Below are positions 10,662-23,219 of a stretch of DNA of 64,000 bases, piece by piece; within the stretch, counting starts at the first letter, position 1, and the number at the start of each line of letters is the position of its first letter. A model generated the notes under the pieces. It saw only the letters and a program-made list of their open reading frames with translations, had not been told where the DNA came from and did no database searches. The position numbers were made by a program, and so were the translations under genes. The DNA is from Piper betle (lineage: Eukaryota; Streptophyta; Magnoliopsida; Piperales; Piperaceae). Location: NCBI GenBank assembly GCA_033002965.1, contig JAURVB010014642.1:1-64000 (forward strand). Direction: 5' to 3'.

Positions 10662-13362
10662 CTATATGGGGTGTTGGATTTGTGTTTGGCAAAAATATAA
10701 ATTTAAGAATGCTGCAAAGACATTTTCTAAGTGATTCCTCCCATGAACATTGAGCAAAATTCTGCTTTCCGGACTAGAAGAAGACTGCGAATTTCCTTGG
10801 CTATTTTTCATCTTTGACTCCGTATCCTCATTGGCTTTTGGTTCAATAATGTCCATCATCCCTCCTTGGAATTCATTTTCAGTAAAAACTATTAGGGTCC
10901 GAAAACACTCCCTCATAGCACTCATAAGGCGTTTTACCAATTCCTCCTGTCCTTGAGGGTCAATGCAGGAGGTTGGTAGGAAAAACTCTACGACATAGTC
11001 ATCACTTCCAGTAAGGGAACTTCTAAGGCATACAGCAATGCAGCTTACAAGCCCAAACATGCAGGCATAGTGTACAAGAGGATACTCAATTTTGCGGAAG
11101 TGTGTGACATTTCTGGCAAAACAAGATCTGTGAAACTGGAAAGCCCTTCCAGCTGCTCCTTGTCCCCTCTGCAAGTGATGCTCAGCACAGGCATCCCTAA
11201 AGCCCCACATATGGGCATCCACAACATAGAATGCTACATCAGTTGTGGACATACAAACTTGACCCATGCAACTTCCATCAATACTTAAGCAACTCTTCTT
11301 TGAGCCACCACCGAAAGCAAGAACACTTCGGTGCATACATGGAACCCAGGTCTGTGCCAGGGGAAGATTGTAGGCCTCACAAACAACAGTTATCATCGCT
11401 AAGATTTCTCCTAAAGCATCTTGACGACCTTCATTACATATCTGTTCCAGAAGAGGGTCAGCATAAAGCGATAAAATATTGGTTTGAACCACTCACGTTG
11501 AACTCAATGATAAAATAATAATGATCGCTCACCTGTCTATTTGGATGCTCCAAGATATCAGAGCTTTTCAGGTTTACAGCCTGCACAGAAACTGAAATTT
11601 CGCTAAATTTCTAGGAAATGACATGAGCATGATACTTGACTAGACATCAAAATACATGAAAAACAGCTTCCATGGACATAAAATGCAACTAGAAATTTTA
11701 CCAACCTCAAGCGCTTTGCATACTTTATCGACCTCATAAGCATAATTGATCTTCTGTGATGTCATTATAAGCTCAATGACAGCAACACAAGACTGCCCCA
11801 AAAGTTCAAAAACTGGCAACGCTAATGTACCTCGAACATTGTAATTAAGTGCATGATTTCGACGAGGATACTCTTTACTGCTGTAGTATTGGACATTTGG
11901 TGTCCATTCCGGCAATTTCTGTCGAAATACACGCCCAGGAAGTCCTAAATCTCCATTTTCACCATCCACAGAAAATAGATACGTCAATGACACTGTCCGA
12001 TATTGAAGAAGTCCAGTACTATGGGGATCGAAGGCAAAGGGTTGCCCAGAAGTGGTGAGAACCCAACTGTCACCATCTTTAATTGGAGCCCATACTTGAA
12101 CCAAAAAATGCTGTTCAATGGAATCTTTAAAATTCCGAAGTGCTTGTGTCATCCTTTCTTTGATTATACAAGATTCATTGGAATCATTATCGTCAGTGGT
12201 AGTTCCTGTAAAGGCTTGAAAAAGCTTCGTTTTTTGCACATCTTCAGTGATACTTCCAGTCCTTGGATCAAAATTGTCTGCATATGTCAAATGAGAAATT
12301 CAGGCAAAACTTATAAAAAAAATCAACAATATTCAACTTCATTAACATACAGATCAGTTAGAAATAAGCACACGAATTGTCTCAGGGGTAATGTTTTACA
12401 CAAACAACAAAGAATCAAAGAAAACATTAGTTCTCAGCTCCAGATTTGGCTAAACTGCTTATCATCGGAACTGTATTTTGGTATATGTTCAATTTAGTTC
12501 ACAACCTTCAACGGTCATAAAAACAAACCAACAGTTACTTTGAGTTCTTCTATCATAAACAATTGGAGAATAACACATCTGCAGCAAGAATACCTTATGG
12601 AAAAAATCACCCACCCTTTTCCTATGTTTGAAACTTAGTCTACAATCGTATACATATTAAGATCTCTTCCCAATCAGAAGAACTACAAATATAAGTAATT
12701 TATGTATGAAATACATATAGGCAGAAGCAACACTAAGTAAGAAAACTTCACCACTAGCTAACTCACTGGAATTCATGGCCACCTCTGATATTAAAAGAAA
12801 GATCATCTTCGACCTATTCAAACATCGGATGGAAGATCAATTGCTTAAAGAAAAAAACAGCGTTTCTCCAACCCAATAGCTCAAAAAAATCATCCAACAT
12901 GGTCTGTACGAAGAATTGAAAACAAATTGACCAACTTTCTCAAAGATTTAGACAAGCAGCAGCCAAAGGCACAGTCTTTAGGCCAGCCCAGCGAGGTCTG
13001 ACCGACCACAAACAAAGAATTCCGATAAAAAACCGAAGAAGAGACGCTCACGGACATGGAAGACGCCGGGCGCGATCGATGAAGACGCCGCTGGGGGCAG
13101 AAGGGCGGAGGTGGCGGCTGATTTGTCGTCGGCGCCGTCGGAAAAGGCCCATAGGGGCGACGCCGGCTGCTCTGAGGAGGAGACCGGGAGGTGGAGGGCC
13201 GGGGGAGGTTGGGGGAGGAGAACAGAGAGAGGAAGAAGGGGAGGACGGCATAGATGCGGGATCGAAGGTCGTCCACGGCATCTCCATGTCGAGGTCGAGA
13301 TCCATGAGCTCCTCCCGAGGCCTCGCCACCGGCGGCGCCTCGCCGGCGTCGGACTCCGTCAT
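10662..13362 (-). pseudogene. NLP: NIN-like protein (NLP) gene, 5' half only: GAF-like sensor region without RWP-RK/PB1
   Basis: Minus-strand exons are 13362-13052, 12277-11706, 11580-11533 and 11441-about 10662, with GT-AG borders. Exon 1 encodes MDLDLDMEMPWTTFDP and, one frame over, SPLWAFSDGADDKSAA, so one surplus base (or two missing) lies near 13170; removing one base gives correct phase into exon 2. Exon 2 has LPGRVFRQKLPEWTPNVQYY and GTLALPVFELLGQSCVAVIE. Exon 3 is AVNLKSSDILEHPNRQ. Exon 4 has PLAQTWVPC, MGQVCMSTTDVAFYVVDAHM and DDYVVEFFLP. These are hallmarks of the NLP N-terminal nitrate-sensing region. The open frame stops at 10662, roughly half the usual 800-950 aa, and no RWP-RK or PB1 follows in the next 5 kb. 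It may be truncated, or a large insertion may separate the rest. Confidence 0.88.
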
Positions 13363-14079
13363 GTCGTCGGCGGTGGGGGTGGTGGCGGGGGCGGGAGTGG
13401 TGGTGGTGAAAATGGGTGGGAAGGGATTGAATTGAAGGGCGTTGATTCCATGGAATCTAAAGGGTAAAATAGGTATTTGGAAAGAATTAGTTTATTTTTC
13501 TTTTATATTAATTTGATTAATAAATAAATGAGAGAGAAAAAATTAAACAGAAAAAGGGTTGAGAAAATGGGCAGGTTGACAATTTAGAGAGGGCCCACAT
13601 TTTGTGGATAGGTCACAAAATAACAATATGATCAACCGTTATAATAAAGGAATATAAATTATTCACATATAAAATTTGAGAGTTATTAATATTAATTAAT
13701 ATTTTCAAATTTTGTAAATAACTTAATAACAAAAGTGAGAAAATTTGGTTCATTTTAAATGTAAGGAGTTGAACAATACTTACGGGAGCATAATGTTTTC
13801 TTGTTATAATTTTATTTTTTATCCTAATTACTTTAAAAGAAAATTTTGAAAAAAATAAGATACTTATAATTGTGTTGATCAATATTATTCTTTTTCATAA
13901 GGAACACCAGCGAGCTTAATCACGCCGTCAGTATTTTAATAACCAATAATTATTAAAATATTATTTTGACAAATACAGGCAAGGTGTAACAATTAATTAG
14001 CCAAATGCTCCCTTCAAAAAAACCAGTGAACTTAAAACAAGTAATTTTTAGCCACTGAAGCTACTAAATGCTAATAGTA

Positions 14080-14117
<38 letters not shown>

Positions 14118-15524
14118 AATATGATCAAAATTTATGGTGTATTTATTGATTCATTTATGAGGCCATTGTTGGTCAAAAGTATTTTTTATTGCAATTTAAT
14201 TAGCTTTTAAGTAGGGTAGGGGGACAAAGCAGCGGACAAACGAGCGGTGCGCCACATATAAATGCCGCGCCGTCACACCTCTTTTCCAAGCCCTGCGATC
14301 AATCTTGAGCCGCTATTGGTGAACGTTGGGCCCACAAGTGCAATATGACGAAATCCAATGCGTATTTGTGGCCCATATGATTATCAGATAAAATGGGGCA
14401 CACACAATTTAAAAATCATGACTTAGTCCAACGAGTTTTCTCCTTCCCGATAAAATAAAAATATTAAAATAAATAAATAATATAAATAATAAAAAAAGAA
14501 CCGTCTAAATAATGCCTAATTCCCCATCAATCATTATGTTTCTCTTTTATTTTTTGTTTTACGATATAATCGAGTTGGCATCAAGAGTAAGAGTAAAATG
14601 ACATGCTTTTATTATAAGTGCTATATCCGAAAAAATATCTCGTGAGTCTACTGCAGGATTCATCACTTTTTTTTATCTAATTTATAATTATAATTAATTA
14701 AGTTAAAGATAGACATATTTTTAATTTTAAAATATAAAAATATATATAAATTTAATTTATAAACTATACTGAAAATTTTGGCTTTTATTATATAATAAAT
14801 CTGAAACAATAGATGGCTATCTAGCCACATCACTTACGTTACAATAACGCGAAGTAAATAGATGGATAGTTTTAAGTATCTACTTAATTACAGATCACTT
14901 CTCTATATAAGTAGATGGTATTCGTTATAACAGATAGAGAATCTTCATCTATTAATTAAAAGTTATTATCCACTTAATTCGAAACATGAGGGCTTGGGTG
15001 AGGATGGCTTATAAAAATTCCAAAACAACGAAAAAATAGAGAGAAATAAATGTGAATAAGACTACTCAGCAGCTAGCCAGCCTGTATAATCATGTGGACG
15101 GGGGATCTGTTGCTTAATGGCTCAGTGCTGGGAGGACCCATAACATGTGAAAGATATATACATCTAAATGTGAATGGTTCTATCTTTATAACTTATTATA
15201 ATCTATAAATACATATAATAACTATCACTATATGCATATATAAAAACATAAACCCCGTTTATGGCGAATATTGATTCATTTTTTAACCAATGATAATACC
15301 ACCCAGGAACTTCCGAAGTTTTATTCTTCCATGGTAGATCTCAAATCTTTAAAGTAAACAAAATGTGCATTGAGATTCTCCTGCTTTAGATTACATTTCT
15401 TATTTCTTGGAGAAGCTTCGCGCATGGCTATCGTATGGAATCAAAGCGGCCGCCGAGGCCATAACTTGCACTGCACCAGCTTTTGTTGTCTTGTGCAACA
15501 AATTTTTTGTAGCTTTTTTTCGTA

Positions 15525-15525
<1 letters not shown>
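13363..15525. other. NLP 5' flank and AT-rich spacer
   Basis: The first 80 bases are GGTGG-rich, probably NLP 5' UTR/promoter. From about 13450 the sequence is AT-rich with no supported gene, including a TA run at 14083-14113. Confidence 0.5.
14083..14113. repeat. (TA)n microsatellite
   Basis: About 15 consecutive TA units in an AT-rich spacer. Confidence 0.95.

Positions 15526-15526
<1 letters not shown>

Positions 15527-15567
<41 letters not shown>
15527..15567. repeat. (TA)n microsatellite
   Basis: About 20 consecutive TA units following tttttcgtacc. Confidence 0.95.
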
Positions 15568-15569
<2 letters not shown>

Positions 15570-15689
15570 TAAAGTTTTTTTAGCCCTAAGCAAGAATATT
15601 TTCCTGTCTTAAAGTTCTAATTTGAGTCATCCGATCATAAAGATGACCTAAATTTGATAAAAGTAAAATAATAATAATAATAATAATAT

Positions 15690-16400
15690 CCTCTACCCCC
15701 TCCACTGGCGGCCAAGTTCCAGCCATGACCAGCAGCCAGGTTCCGACCACGGGCGGTCGGGCTTGGCCTTTGTTAACGTCGAAGGCACGATGAGCCCGGC
15801 TATAGTGAGTTGCGTAATGGTGATAGTGCTCGGCAGCAAGGTTAGGTCGCTCTGCAGTGGCTTAAGAGCCACGAGGGTGTGACATCGTAGCGGGTCACGC
15901 AAAGGGCAGCAGATCGGCAAATCCAACCTCACCGAACTAATGGTTGGCCATGTCTAGCCACCCACCGGCCAAATCTAACCACAAGGCAGCTAGAAATGGC
16001 CGGTCATAGCTGGATCTGGCCGCGTGGCCAAATCTGGCCCTTGCAACTCTTAACGCCGCCACCACCACCGTGTGGCCCAACCCCACTGTGCATTAGGAGA
16101 TTTGGTCGATGCATCTAGGGGCGGCAAATCGGTGTCAAGGGCAGTTGGTGGGCGCATTAACATTGGGAGGCATAGCATTGGCTAACCTTTTTTTGCTGTG
16201 CAACCGGATCTAACGGGCGCGGGCTGGACCTAGCCGTCCCTTGCCTAGATCTTGAAAAAGCCAGATCCAGCCACGTGGTAAAAAAATGTAATTTTTGTGA
16301 TCGCGCTGTCCAATCTAGTCGTGGTTGAATTTGGCTAGTGGGCAACTAGACAATATTACTGTAGGCACGACCTAGCCGCCGATAAAGGCGCTGCTGGCAC
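15690..16400. other. GC-rich unassigned block in AT-rich spacer
   Basis: About 700 bp of clearly higher GC, with recurring ggccaaatct(a/g)gcc and agatccagccacgtgg-like phrases, sharply bounded by AT-rich DNA. No continuous coding frame. The composition suggests a degraded transposon or LTR, but I found no termini. Confidence 0.4.
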
Positions 16401-19400
16401 CTTTAAGGAAAGAGAGATTAATTTTTTTAAAAAAAGAATAGATTTTAATCATTCTTATAATTGGACAGTCCAGATCAAGTTTTGGGGTAAAAATAATTTT
16501 CTAAGTGCCTCTTATATAAATAGATCATCTTATGTAGTGTTGGAATATTTGTATCTTACTAGTTCCATCTTAAGCAACGTAATATATATGGAGGGATGTA
16601 TGAGTGCATGGAATGTATGAACCTCATTAGAAAGATGACAATTTTGTTCAAGTTGGGAATATGTGGTGCAGTTGACAAGTTGTAACCCACAAAAAAATGA
16701 TCTGTTGCCAACCACACCATGAGATGAGTCTTTGTACGCGGACTGCGATGGCATATACCATATACTATACAGCTTTAAGAGCTATATATATATAGAAAAG
16801 GTCATTAGGTCACCAGATGAGCATAGTACAAATTACAATGTCTCCCTCGTAATGGGAGTCGACATCGATTTAAGAATTATTATATACAACTGGGAGAGGT
16901 GCCCATCTTGTGATTTTGATGCTCGAGGCTTCTTATAAATGGAAAAATAATTAATTGCTTATTTTAGCTGTTATATACAAGGTCTTTGTTTAGATATAAA
17001 CGAAGACACTCTTGTATGCGTTACAATGTTCGTTGGGTGATGTGCACAATGGTCGATGGCGTGGGAGCATGAACTTGATTATTGTGACACACAACGGGCA
17101 TCATTGATTTGCCAATAAAATAAGAAGGGGTGATTTATGGAACCAGTCATGCAGGACTTGAAGTTGCTAGATCAGAGTGATTTTATCCTCGATTAATTTA
17201 ATTACATAGATATATAACTATACAATATTGGGTACCCGAACCAGAGTGTACATGTCACTAAAGTAGATTGCAATTAATTAACTTCTAAGTATGAAATTTA
17301 TAAAAAAATAACACAAATTCAACTTTTCATTAATAAATTCTTTGAGGTACAAAAATTTACACAAAAAATCTCAATTACAAAAATCCTATAAGGTTTTAAG
17401 TCTCAAATATGTTATTTGACGATACTTGTAATTTAGTAATTATAATTACTTAAAGGAATAATTATCACTTGTGATATACGTATTGTGTATCAACTTTAAA
17501 CAATCTCTTTACTTGATCAATAAGCACAAAAAAATTATGTAATCAACTCAGGCTATTTGAGTCAAAGTTAAATTAACTAATTGAGTCAGCAACCTAGAAT
17601 CGGCGATTCAAGTCAACAAAACAAAGCGAATCTTCGACTCCACTCGGCCAAGTGAATGAGCTAGCTAAACTGAGTCGAGCAAGCACATAGACTCAACGAG
17701 ACTAATGAGTAGGCTGAACCAAGCTGAACGAGTGCATGGACTTAATCAGCTTGGCTGGCAAGGGAATTAAATCAAGTTGAATGAGTGCAAGGACTCAACT
17801 TAACTAGGCTAGCAAGGGGATTGAACCAAGTCCGGCAAGTGCATGTAGTAAACTAGACTAGGCTAGCCTTTTGGCTTAACAAACCTAAAAAAATACATCA
17901 GTGATTTGGTGGACATACTTTATTTGAATTTTTTTAAAAATCTATCAATTTTTAGTTTGACCTATTAGAGAGCCTCAAGTTTACGAGTGAAAAATGAGAA
18001 TAAGAGGTTCTATTTATAGAAAAAAGAAAGTGTGGTTAATTGTTATGACTGCCCAAGAATATTCGACATCTCTATGTACAAATCTGACTTTTGAGAAAAT
18101 TTTTGATTATCTTTAAGATGTTATTTTCATTTTATCTAAAATTCATCAAAACATCTCAAATGAATCTTGTTAGTTGTATCTAATGGAAAATCTATAAATA
18201 ATTGAACTTATAAAATATTGTTCCAATGTCCACCACCCCACATTTCCAATTTTGTCTGTATTTTTTCAAGTTTGACTAATGTTGGTTATCTCTCCAATGC
18301 TCTACAATTTTTAAAATAACTATCATGGGTCATTCCTTCATAAATCACAAATCGAAAATTTCTTTAATTTAATTAATTATATTTTGTCTTGACACCATTT
18401 TTAAGTTGAACTGATATGCATCTAATATGTTTCACTCAGGGATCTTGGCTAGGTGCAACATCTTCACACCTTGCTCCGACTAATTCTATGTTCGAGTTTT
18501 TCTCGATTAATTTGTGATATTAAATTAAGGTATGAGATATAAGACTATGTAGTATCAACTTGTTAGATGAGTATAAATCATCTTTTCAAAATAACTAAGA
18601 GAAGTCATCTTTACTAATATATTCAATCTTAGTCTACTATAAATTGAGTGTGAGATTAATATGAGATATCTTATACAATCTATTTTTAGATAAGTTTTCA
18701 AAAACACAACTGATTAAATTTGAATTAACGTATTAATCAAGAGAGATTTTTCTTTAAAATATTTTATAAATTAATGCTCACGTGAGATATGGTGATATAC
18801 ATGCTTTTTAAATATTCTGTAATGAATAATACTGCGTGTTGGAAAATAAGCCTAATGTATTATCTAGAGGCTCATTTATTTTCTAGAGAATATTCTTGTT
18901 ATTTGATGAGTCACAAGATCTTGGAAGTTTGAAAATTAACATTGAAAGTTGATAAGATTAAATGGTCTTCAAAATCTATAAATAACTTCTTTAGTTACGT
19001 TACTGCATTAAGTTCTCAAGTTATTCAAGATGGTCCAATAATAAAAATTCTTCAAGCCTTATTCTTCCTCCATCTAGATAAATGTTTCACACATCTAGCT
19101 ACCACACTATTTTCTAATCTTCCGTCCCTTTAATCTCAATAATTGATATCAAGAACCAAGTTCAAAAAAGACTATAAAGTATGATTAATGGTATTGAGTC
19201 ATGATAACTTCGAACAAGGCTAAATGGGTTCGGAAGAATATAGCCACATTAATGAAGAATTGACAGAAATAGATTTTGTATGACTTGAAAATTAAAAAAA
19301 TGTTATTTTTAAGATTTAGATGTTTAAAATGAGGTAATATTAATGGACCAAAAAGAGGGAAACATGGGCGAGAATTGAGTAAAGAAGGACAAGAAAATTT

Positions 19401-20774
19401 CATTTAACATCTATCAAGAGACGAGAGATATATTAAAAACATGTTGAACATGTTGAAAAATACGACGATTCAGAAAGAAAATATCTAAAAATGCTTTCTT
19501 CATAATCTTTCTTTGAAATAGACGAATTTTTTAAAAAAAAGATAATAAGTACATCTACATCTATATAAGCATTGTATTTAAGGGGGGAATAAAGTGATAG
19601 TAGCAAACTATTCAAGAGAAGAAGATAAAATGATAAAAATGAAAAAATCTATAAACGAAGAAAGAAATAATAAAAGAAGACACAGATGATGACAAAAATA
19701 AAATTGAGGTCATAAAAATAAGAATGAACCAAATTAGGCTCCTTCCTCAACTTTGTCATAATATTATCCTTCCTTGCAAAAATGATTAGGCCGTGCTAAT
19801 CAACAAGATTATTCATTAACCGATATACTATTTGGGCTGGTTTATTAATGTTAGGAATGGATAAGCACTACTAAAATTTAATTGGAATATTAAGCACCTT
19901 GACTTAGACCGGCCAGCTGGGCTCACCAATCAATATTGTGCACCTAGTGTTAATTAAATAACAATGATTAAGCAATCAACTTGTGGGAGCATTTACAGTT
20001 GTTTATGATTCGCATTAATAAATAAGTTAACAAGGTCCATTGCATCTCAACATCACACCAACAAGTCCGGTGCAATTTCACATGTGAGACTTTAATTAAA
20101 GTTATAATAATCTCCCAAAAAACAATTAATATCCCTTAAACAAGTTATTTATAGTCTTGAATGAAGTAGCTAGATGACGAATTATGATTGGCAGGCCGGC
20201 ATTTTGCTCACTTTGCTCATCCAAAGTAAGCTTAATGGAGCTTAAAATATAAAACTCAGAAACAAAAGAACATAGCTAAAATTGTTTAAATATTTAATAT
20301 TTAACCAAGACAATTTTTTATATATTTGATCATTGTTCAAGGGATAGATTCACTTTTCTTTATACACAACAAATGTCATGTCGTCGCATCGCAACTGTTG
20401 ACTTAATTAACCTGTAATTAATTTAATAAATTATACAACTTCACTCACTAATCCTTGAGTTTTGGCACAAAGTTAAGTTGAGAGAGCAACACTGAAGTGG
20501 ACCTTAATGCAATCTTACTCATAATTCACCAACTACACCTATTTTACATGCCCATTCCATTGTTTTATGCTAATTAACATCAGATTATCTAAAGCTGAGC
20601 TCTTTTTGAGATTATGAACTTTCCAGGAAAGTGCAGAGAAAGAACAAAAATTAGTGGAGATGGGTATCAGCGGGGTGAGATTGTTTACGCACCGGTGCTT
20701 AAAATGTGGATTAGCTTTCTAAAGTGGTGTTAATCAATTAGAGGTCAACTGTTAATTAATTGTATTCCCAGCTC
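16401..20774. other. Gene-poor AT-rich spacer
   Basis: No supported gene in about 4.4 kb. Short frames such as 16732-16938 and 18942-19133 have no domain and lie in AT-rich sequence. A degenerate tandem array at 17660-17880 is listed separately. Confidence 0.5.
17660..17880. repeat. Degenerate tandem repeat, unit about 54 bp
   Basis: Successive units begin near 17716, 17769 and 17823 with gaaccaag or aaatcaag, contain gagtgca(t/a)ggact, and end with ggctggcaagg or ggctagcaagg. An older, weaker copy precedes them. Confidence 0.6.
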
Positions 20775-20775
20775 A

Positions 20776-21034
20776 CCAATTGGGCTTGTGGCAACATACT
20801 ATTCTGGATTCGGCCCAGGCCCATATTTTATCTTGGGCCCAGCTACACGACCACACGAGTGACTTTGATGTTGACATCCGTGGGTAGTTCTAAATTTTAT
20901 TAGAATTTTAATGTTTTTAATAGTTATTTATTACTTAATTTAGAATTTTTATGATCAGAAATTTCTTTCATATATATTATATAAATTTTCCCCTATTTGA
21001 ATTTTATTCGAAAGCATTACAAGTTTAGTACCAA
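20776..21034. repeat. Dispersed direct repeat, copy A
   Basis: Matches 28466-28730 in the same orientation. Shared landmarks in order are attgggcttg, ggattcggcccaggccca, ttgatgttgacatcc, tctaaattttatta, atcagaaat and tttcatatata. The copies are old and carry several indels. Confidence 0.8.
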
Positions 21035-21429
21035 CCCACAATTCTTTTTAAAATATGACGTTGAAATGCTTGTTTATGCTTTTCGCATAAAGGCTTAGAG
21101 ACTATCAAAAGGAATTTAATATACTGATTTTTCACATTTTACAGCAGGAATTCTATAGAAAAACTATTCATGTTTTAATTGGAAAAATTTTATCCAGACC
21201 ACTTTTTTCCCCAAATGGCGCTCCATTTTATTAGTTTATATGAAGTTTACTTAGTATTCCACCAATCATGTCAACAAGCATAAAATATTAATTTAGTTTA
21301 TGAAAAATCCCATACAAAAAAAAAATGATTGTCCTCCCGATACAAAACCCGAGTTGATAAGACATGAAAAACACATTTACAACCCACTGTTCTGGTAACC
21401 AAATCGATTTAATATTTTAAAACCCGTTT

Positions 21430-21810
21430 AGTGGAATATAAAAATATGCTTATATTTAGTATTTTGCTAACCTAAGTATCCAGTTGGCCTCGCTTACAAT
21501 AGAATACTGTATTAGTTCAAGTACTCAATTGACCTCATGACTTGAAAATATATTTATAGTTAGAGTACTTCGTTAACCCAAGCGCCTATTTAGTCAAACT
21601 CTATTGGCAAAATATGAAAAACACGCTTATAGTTGAGTGCTTCATTAATCTAAATATTGGATTAGCCTCACATTGTAAAACCCACTCGGTGAAATATGAA
21701 AATACAATTACATGTAAGCACCTCATTAACCCAAGTACATATAGAGTCTGGTTAATGAAATACAAAAAATATGCTTGTTGTTGAATATTTTGTTAACCCA
21801 AAAAGAAAGT
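21430..21810. repeat. Degenerate tandem array, unit about 75-105 bp
   Basis: Five units share aatatgaaaa-(c/t)acgcttatagttgag, then cttcattaacccaagta, then a gagtc/ggcctca segment (near 21440, 21545, 21621, 21695 and 21760). Strongly diverged and without coding potential. Confidence 0.65.
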
Positions 21811-21959
21811 AGACAGAGGAAATTTCTTACTTCACTACTTGAGTAGATTTCTGAATACATACATAAGCTAATTAAATGTGTGAAAGTTTTTCACGTGAAA
21901 TAATGGTGGGAAGATAAGTTTTCAAAGTGAGGTAAAGGTGTGAAATTTCTTACTTCACT

Positions 21960-22520
21960 TACAATCTCAGAAATCGAGGGCTTTACCTCTGCTGATCTGC
22001 ATTCAAGAATGCCATCGATCTTGAATACTTGTGCCTGTGATTGGGAATATCAATGTATGATCCAAGTCGAAACCGACCAGAAGTACTCGTACACAAGGGA
22101 GGGTTCAGAATGAGAGGCTGACTGGAAGATGATTTCCACAGCATCCAGCATCTCCGTATTTCCTGCTTAAGTAAAGTTACACCTCAAGTATTTACATAAA
22201 AAGAAAGGTCGTAATTAAATAACAAGTGTCTGAACTGTTGAGTACCATCAGATAATCCAAGATCACTAGCACGTTCTTCAGCTTGGCCAACTTCTGAAAG
22301 GAACCTATCTTGATCCGGGAGCAAGCAATAGACGGCTCCTGAAATTCTTTACTGCCACCATGAGAATGCCGAGGGTCGAGATGCTTTTTGCTGCCACTCA
22401 TGCTGCCTGTGCCGCCACTGGGATGATTGTCCATAGAGGCACTCTCAGCCACCAAAGCAGCTTCTGAATGGCAAACATGCAGTGCTTGCAATTGCTCCCT
22501 TGATTCAATCTTTTCTCAAA
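21960..22520 (-). pseudogene. Unidentified two-exon coding remnant
   Basis: Minus-strand exon 1 (about 22520-22246) reads IESREQLQALHVCHSEAALV, AESASMDNHPSGGTGSMSGS, SKEFQEPSIACSRIKIGSFQ, then after a one-base frame jump AEERASDLGLSDG and a gtactc donor. A good acceptor (ttaagcag) opens exon 2 at 22162: NTEMLDAVEIIFQSASHSEP, SLVYEYFWSV, and in another frame SYIDIPNHRHKYSRSM ending at a stop. The phase across the intron is consistent, so this was once a real gene end. The Gly/Ser-rich linker and acidic helices give no family I can name. It is probably a decayed or misassembled 3' fragment. Confidence 0.4.
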
Positions 22521-23130
22521 ATTTGTAATATTTGTATGTAATAATGATGGTAAAGGGATTAGTGAACCTCATTCGTAAATCTAGACCGTGAATCTACATT
22601 AATAGATCAATAAGATCAATTTTTTAATTATGAATCGTATTCACACAGATATATATACATAATTCATATTTCAGCCCAAAAATATTAAAAGCCTGTTAAT
22701 TAAATTACACATTTTTTACCGATGTAAATTTAATTTATAGGTTTGTGAACTTAAAAAATAAATGTTAAAAAAGATTTACACTAAATTTATAATTTAAACT
22801 CGATTAATAAGTACAATCTCATTTATACTAGATTAACAATAAAATATTATTCACATTGTTAATTTACTTTAACAACATAAATTAAATTTACATTTTTCCT
22901 AACCCCATCTAACAAAGTAGATGAGAATATGTATTCACATGTATCCGACTTTCATTACTACATGTGGTAGACTTTGCACTAATCATTTTATTATACATAA
23001 AGTCAAAGTTGGGAAGCTTGAATTCTATACTAATTTAAATATATGTGAATGTTTTCCAATTCAATTCAGAGATAACTAATCAAATCTCAGTTAAGAAGAG
23101 TAACCTCAATCAAATAACGGACGCGTGTCA
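22521..23130. other. Spacer upstream of PDI
   Basis: AT-rich with no supported gene. The proximal PDI promoter begins around 23100. Confidence 0.5.
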
Positions 23131-23137
23131 AGACTCT

Positions 23138-23152
23138 ATTGGTCAGACCACG
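23138..23152 (+). promoter_or_regulatory. ERSE-like element (ATTGG-N5-CCACG)
   Basis: attgg at 23138-23142 and ccacg at 23148-23152 are the two half-sites of an ER-stress response element. Canonical ERSE has N9 spacing and ERSE-II has N1, so the 5-base gap is unusual. It lies 19 bases upstream of a TATA box for an ER chaperone gene. Confidence 0.45.
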
Positions 23153-23170
23153 TTTCTCCATCAAACCAGC

Positions 23171-23178
23171 TATATAAG
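23171..23178 (+). promoter_or_regulatory. TATA box of PDI
   Basis: tatataag lies about 50 bases upstream of the first ATG at 23220, which implies a very short 5' UTR of roughly 20 bases. Confidence 0.65.
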
Positions 23179-23219
23179 AAAACGCAGGCTTCCATTTTTC
23201 CCGGCGAAGGGCCGTCGGA

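Noticed and set aside
14200..14300. Short GC-containing island with gcgccacatataaatgccgcgcc as a gene start
   Set aside because: A TATA-like motif is present but no open frame or exon follows within 1 kb.
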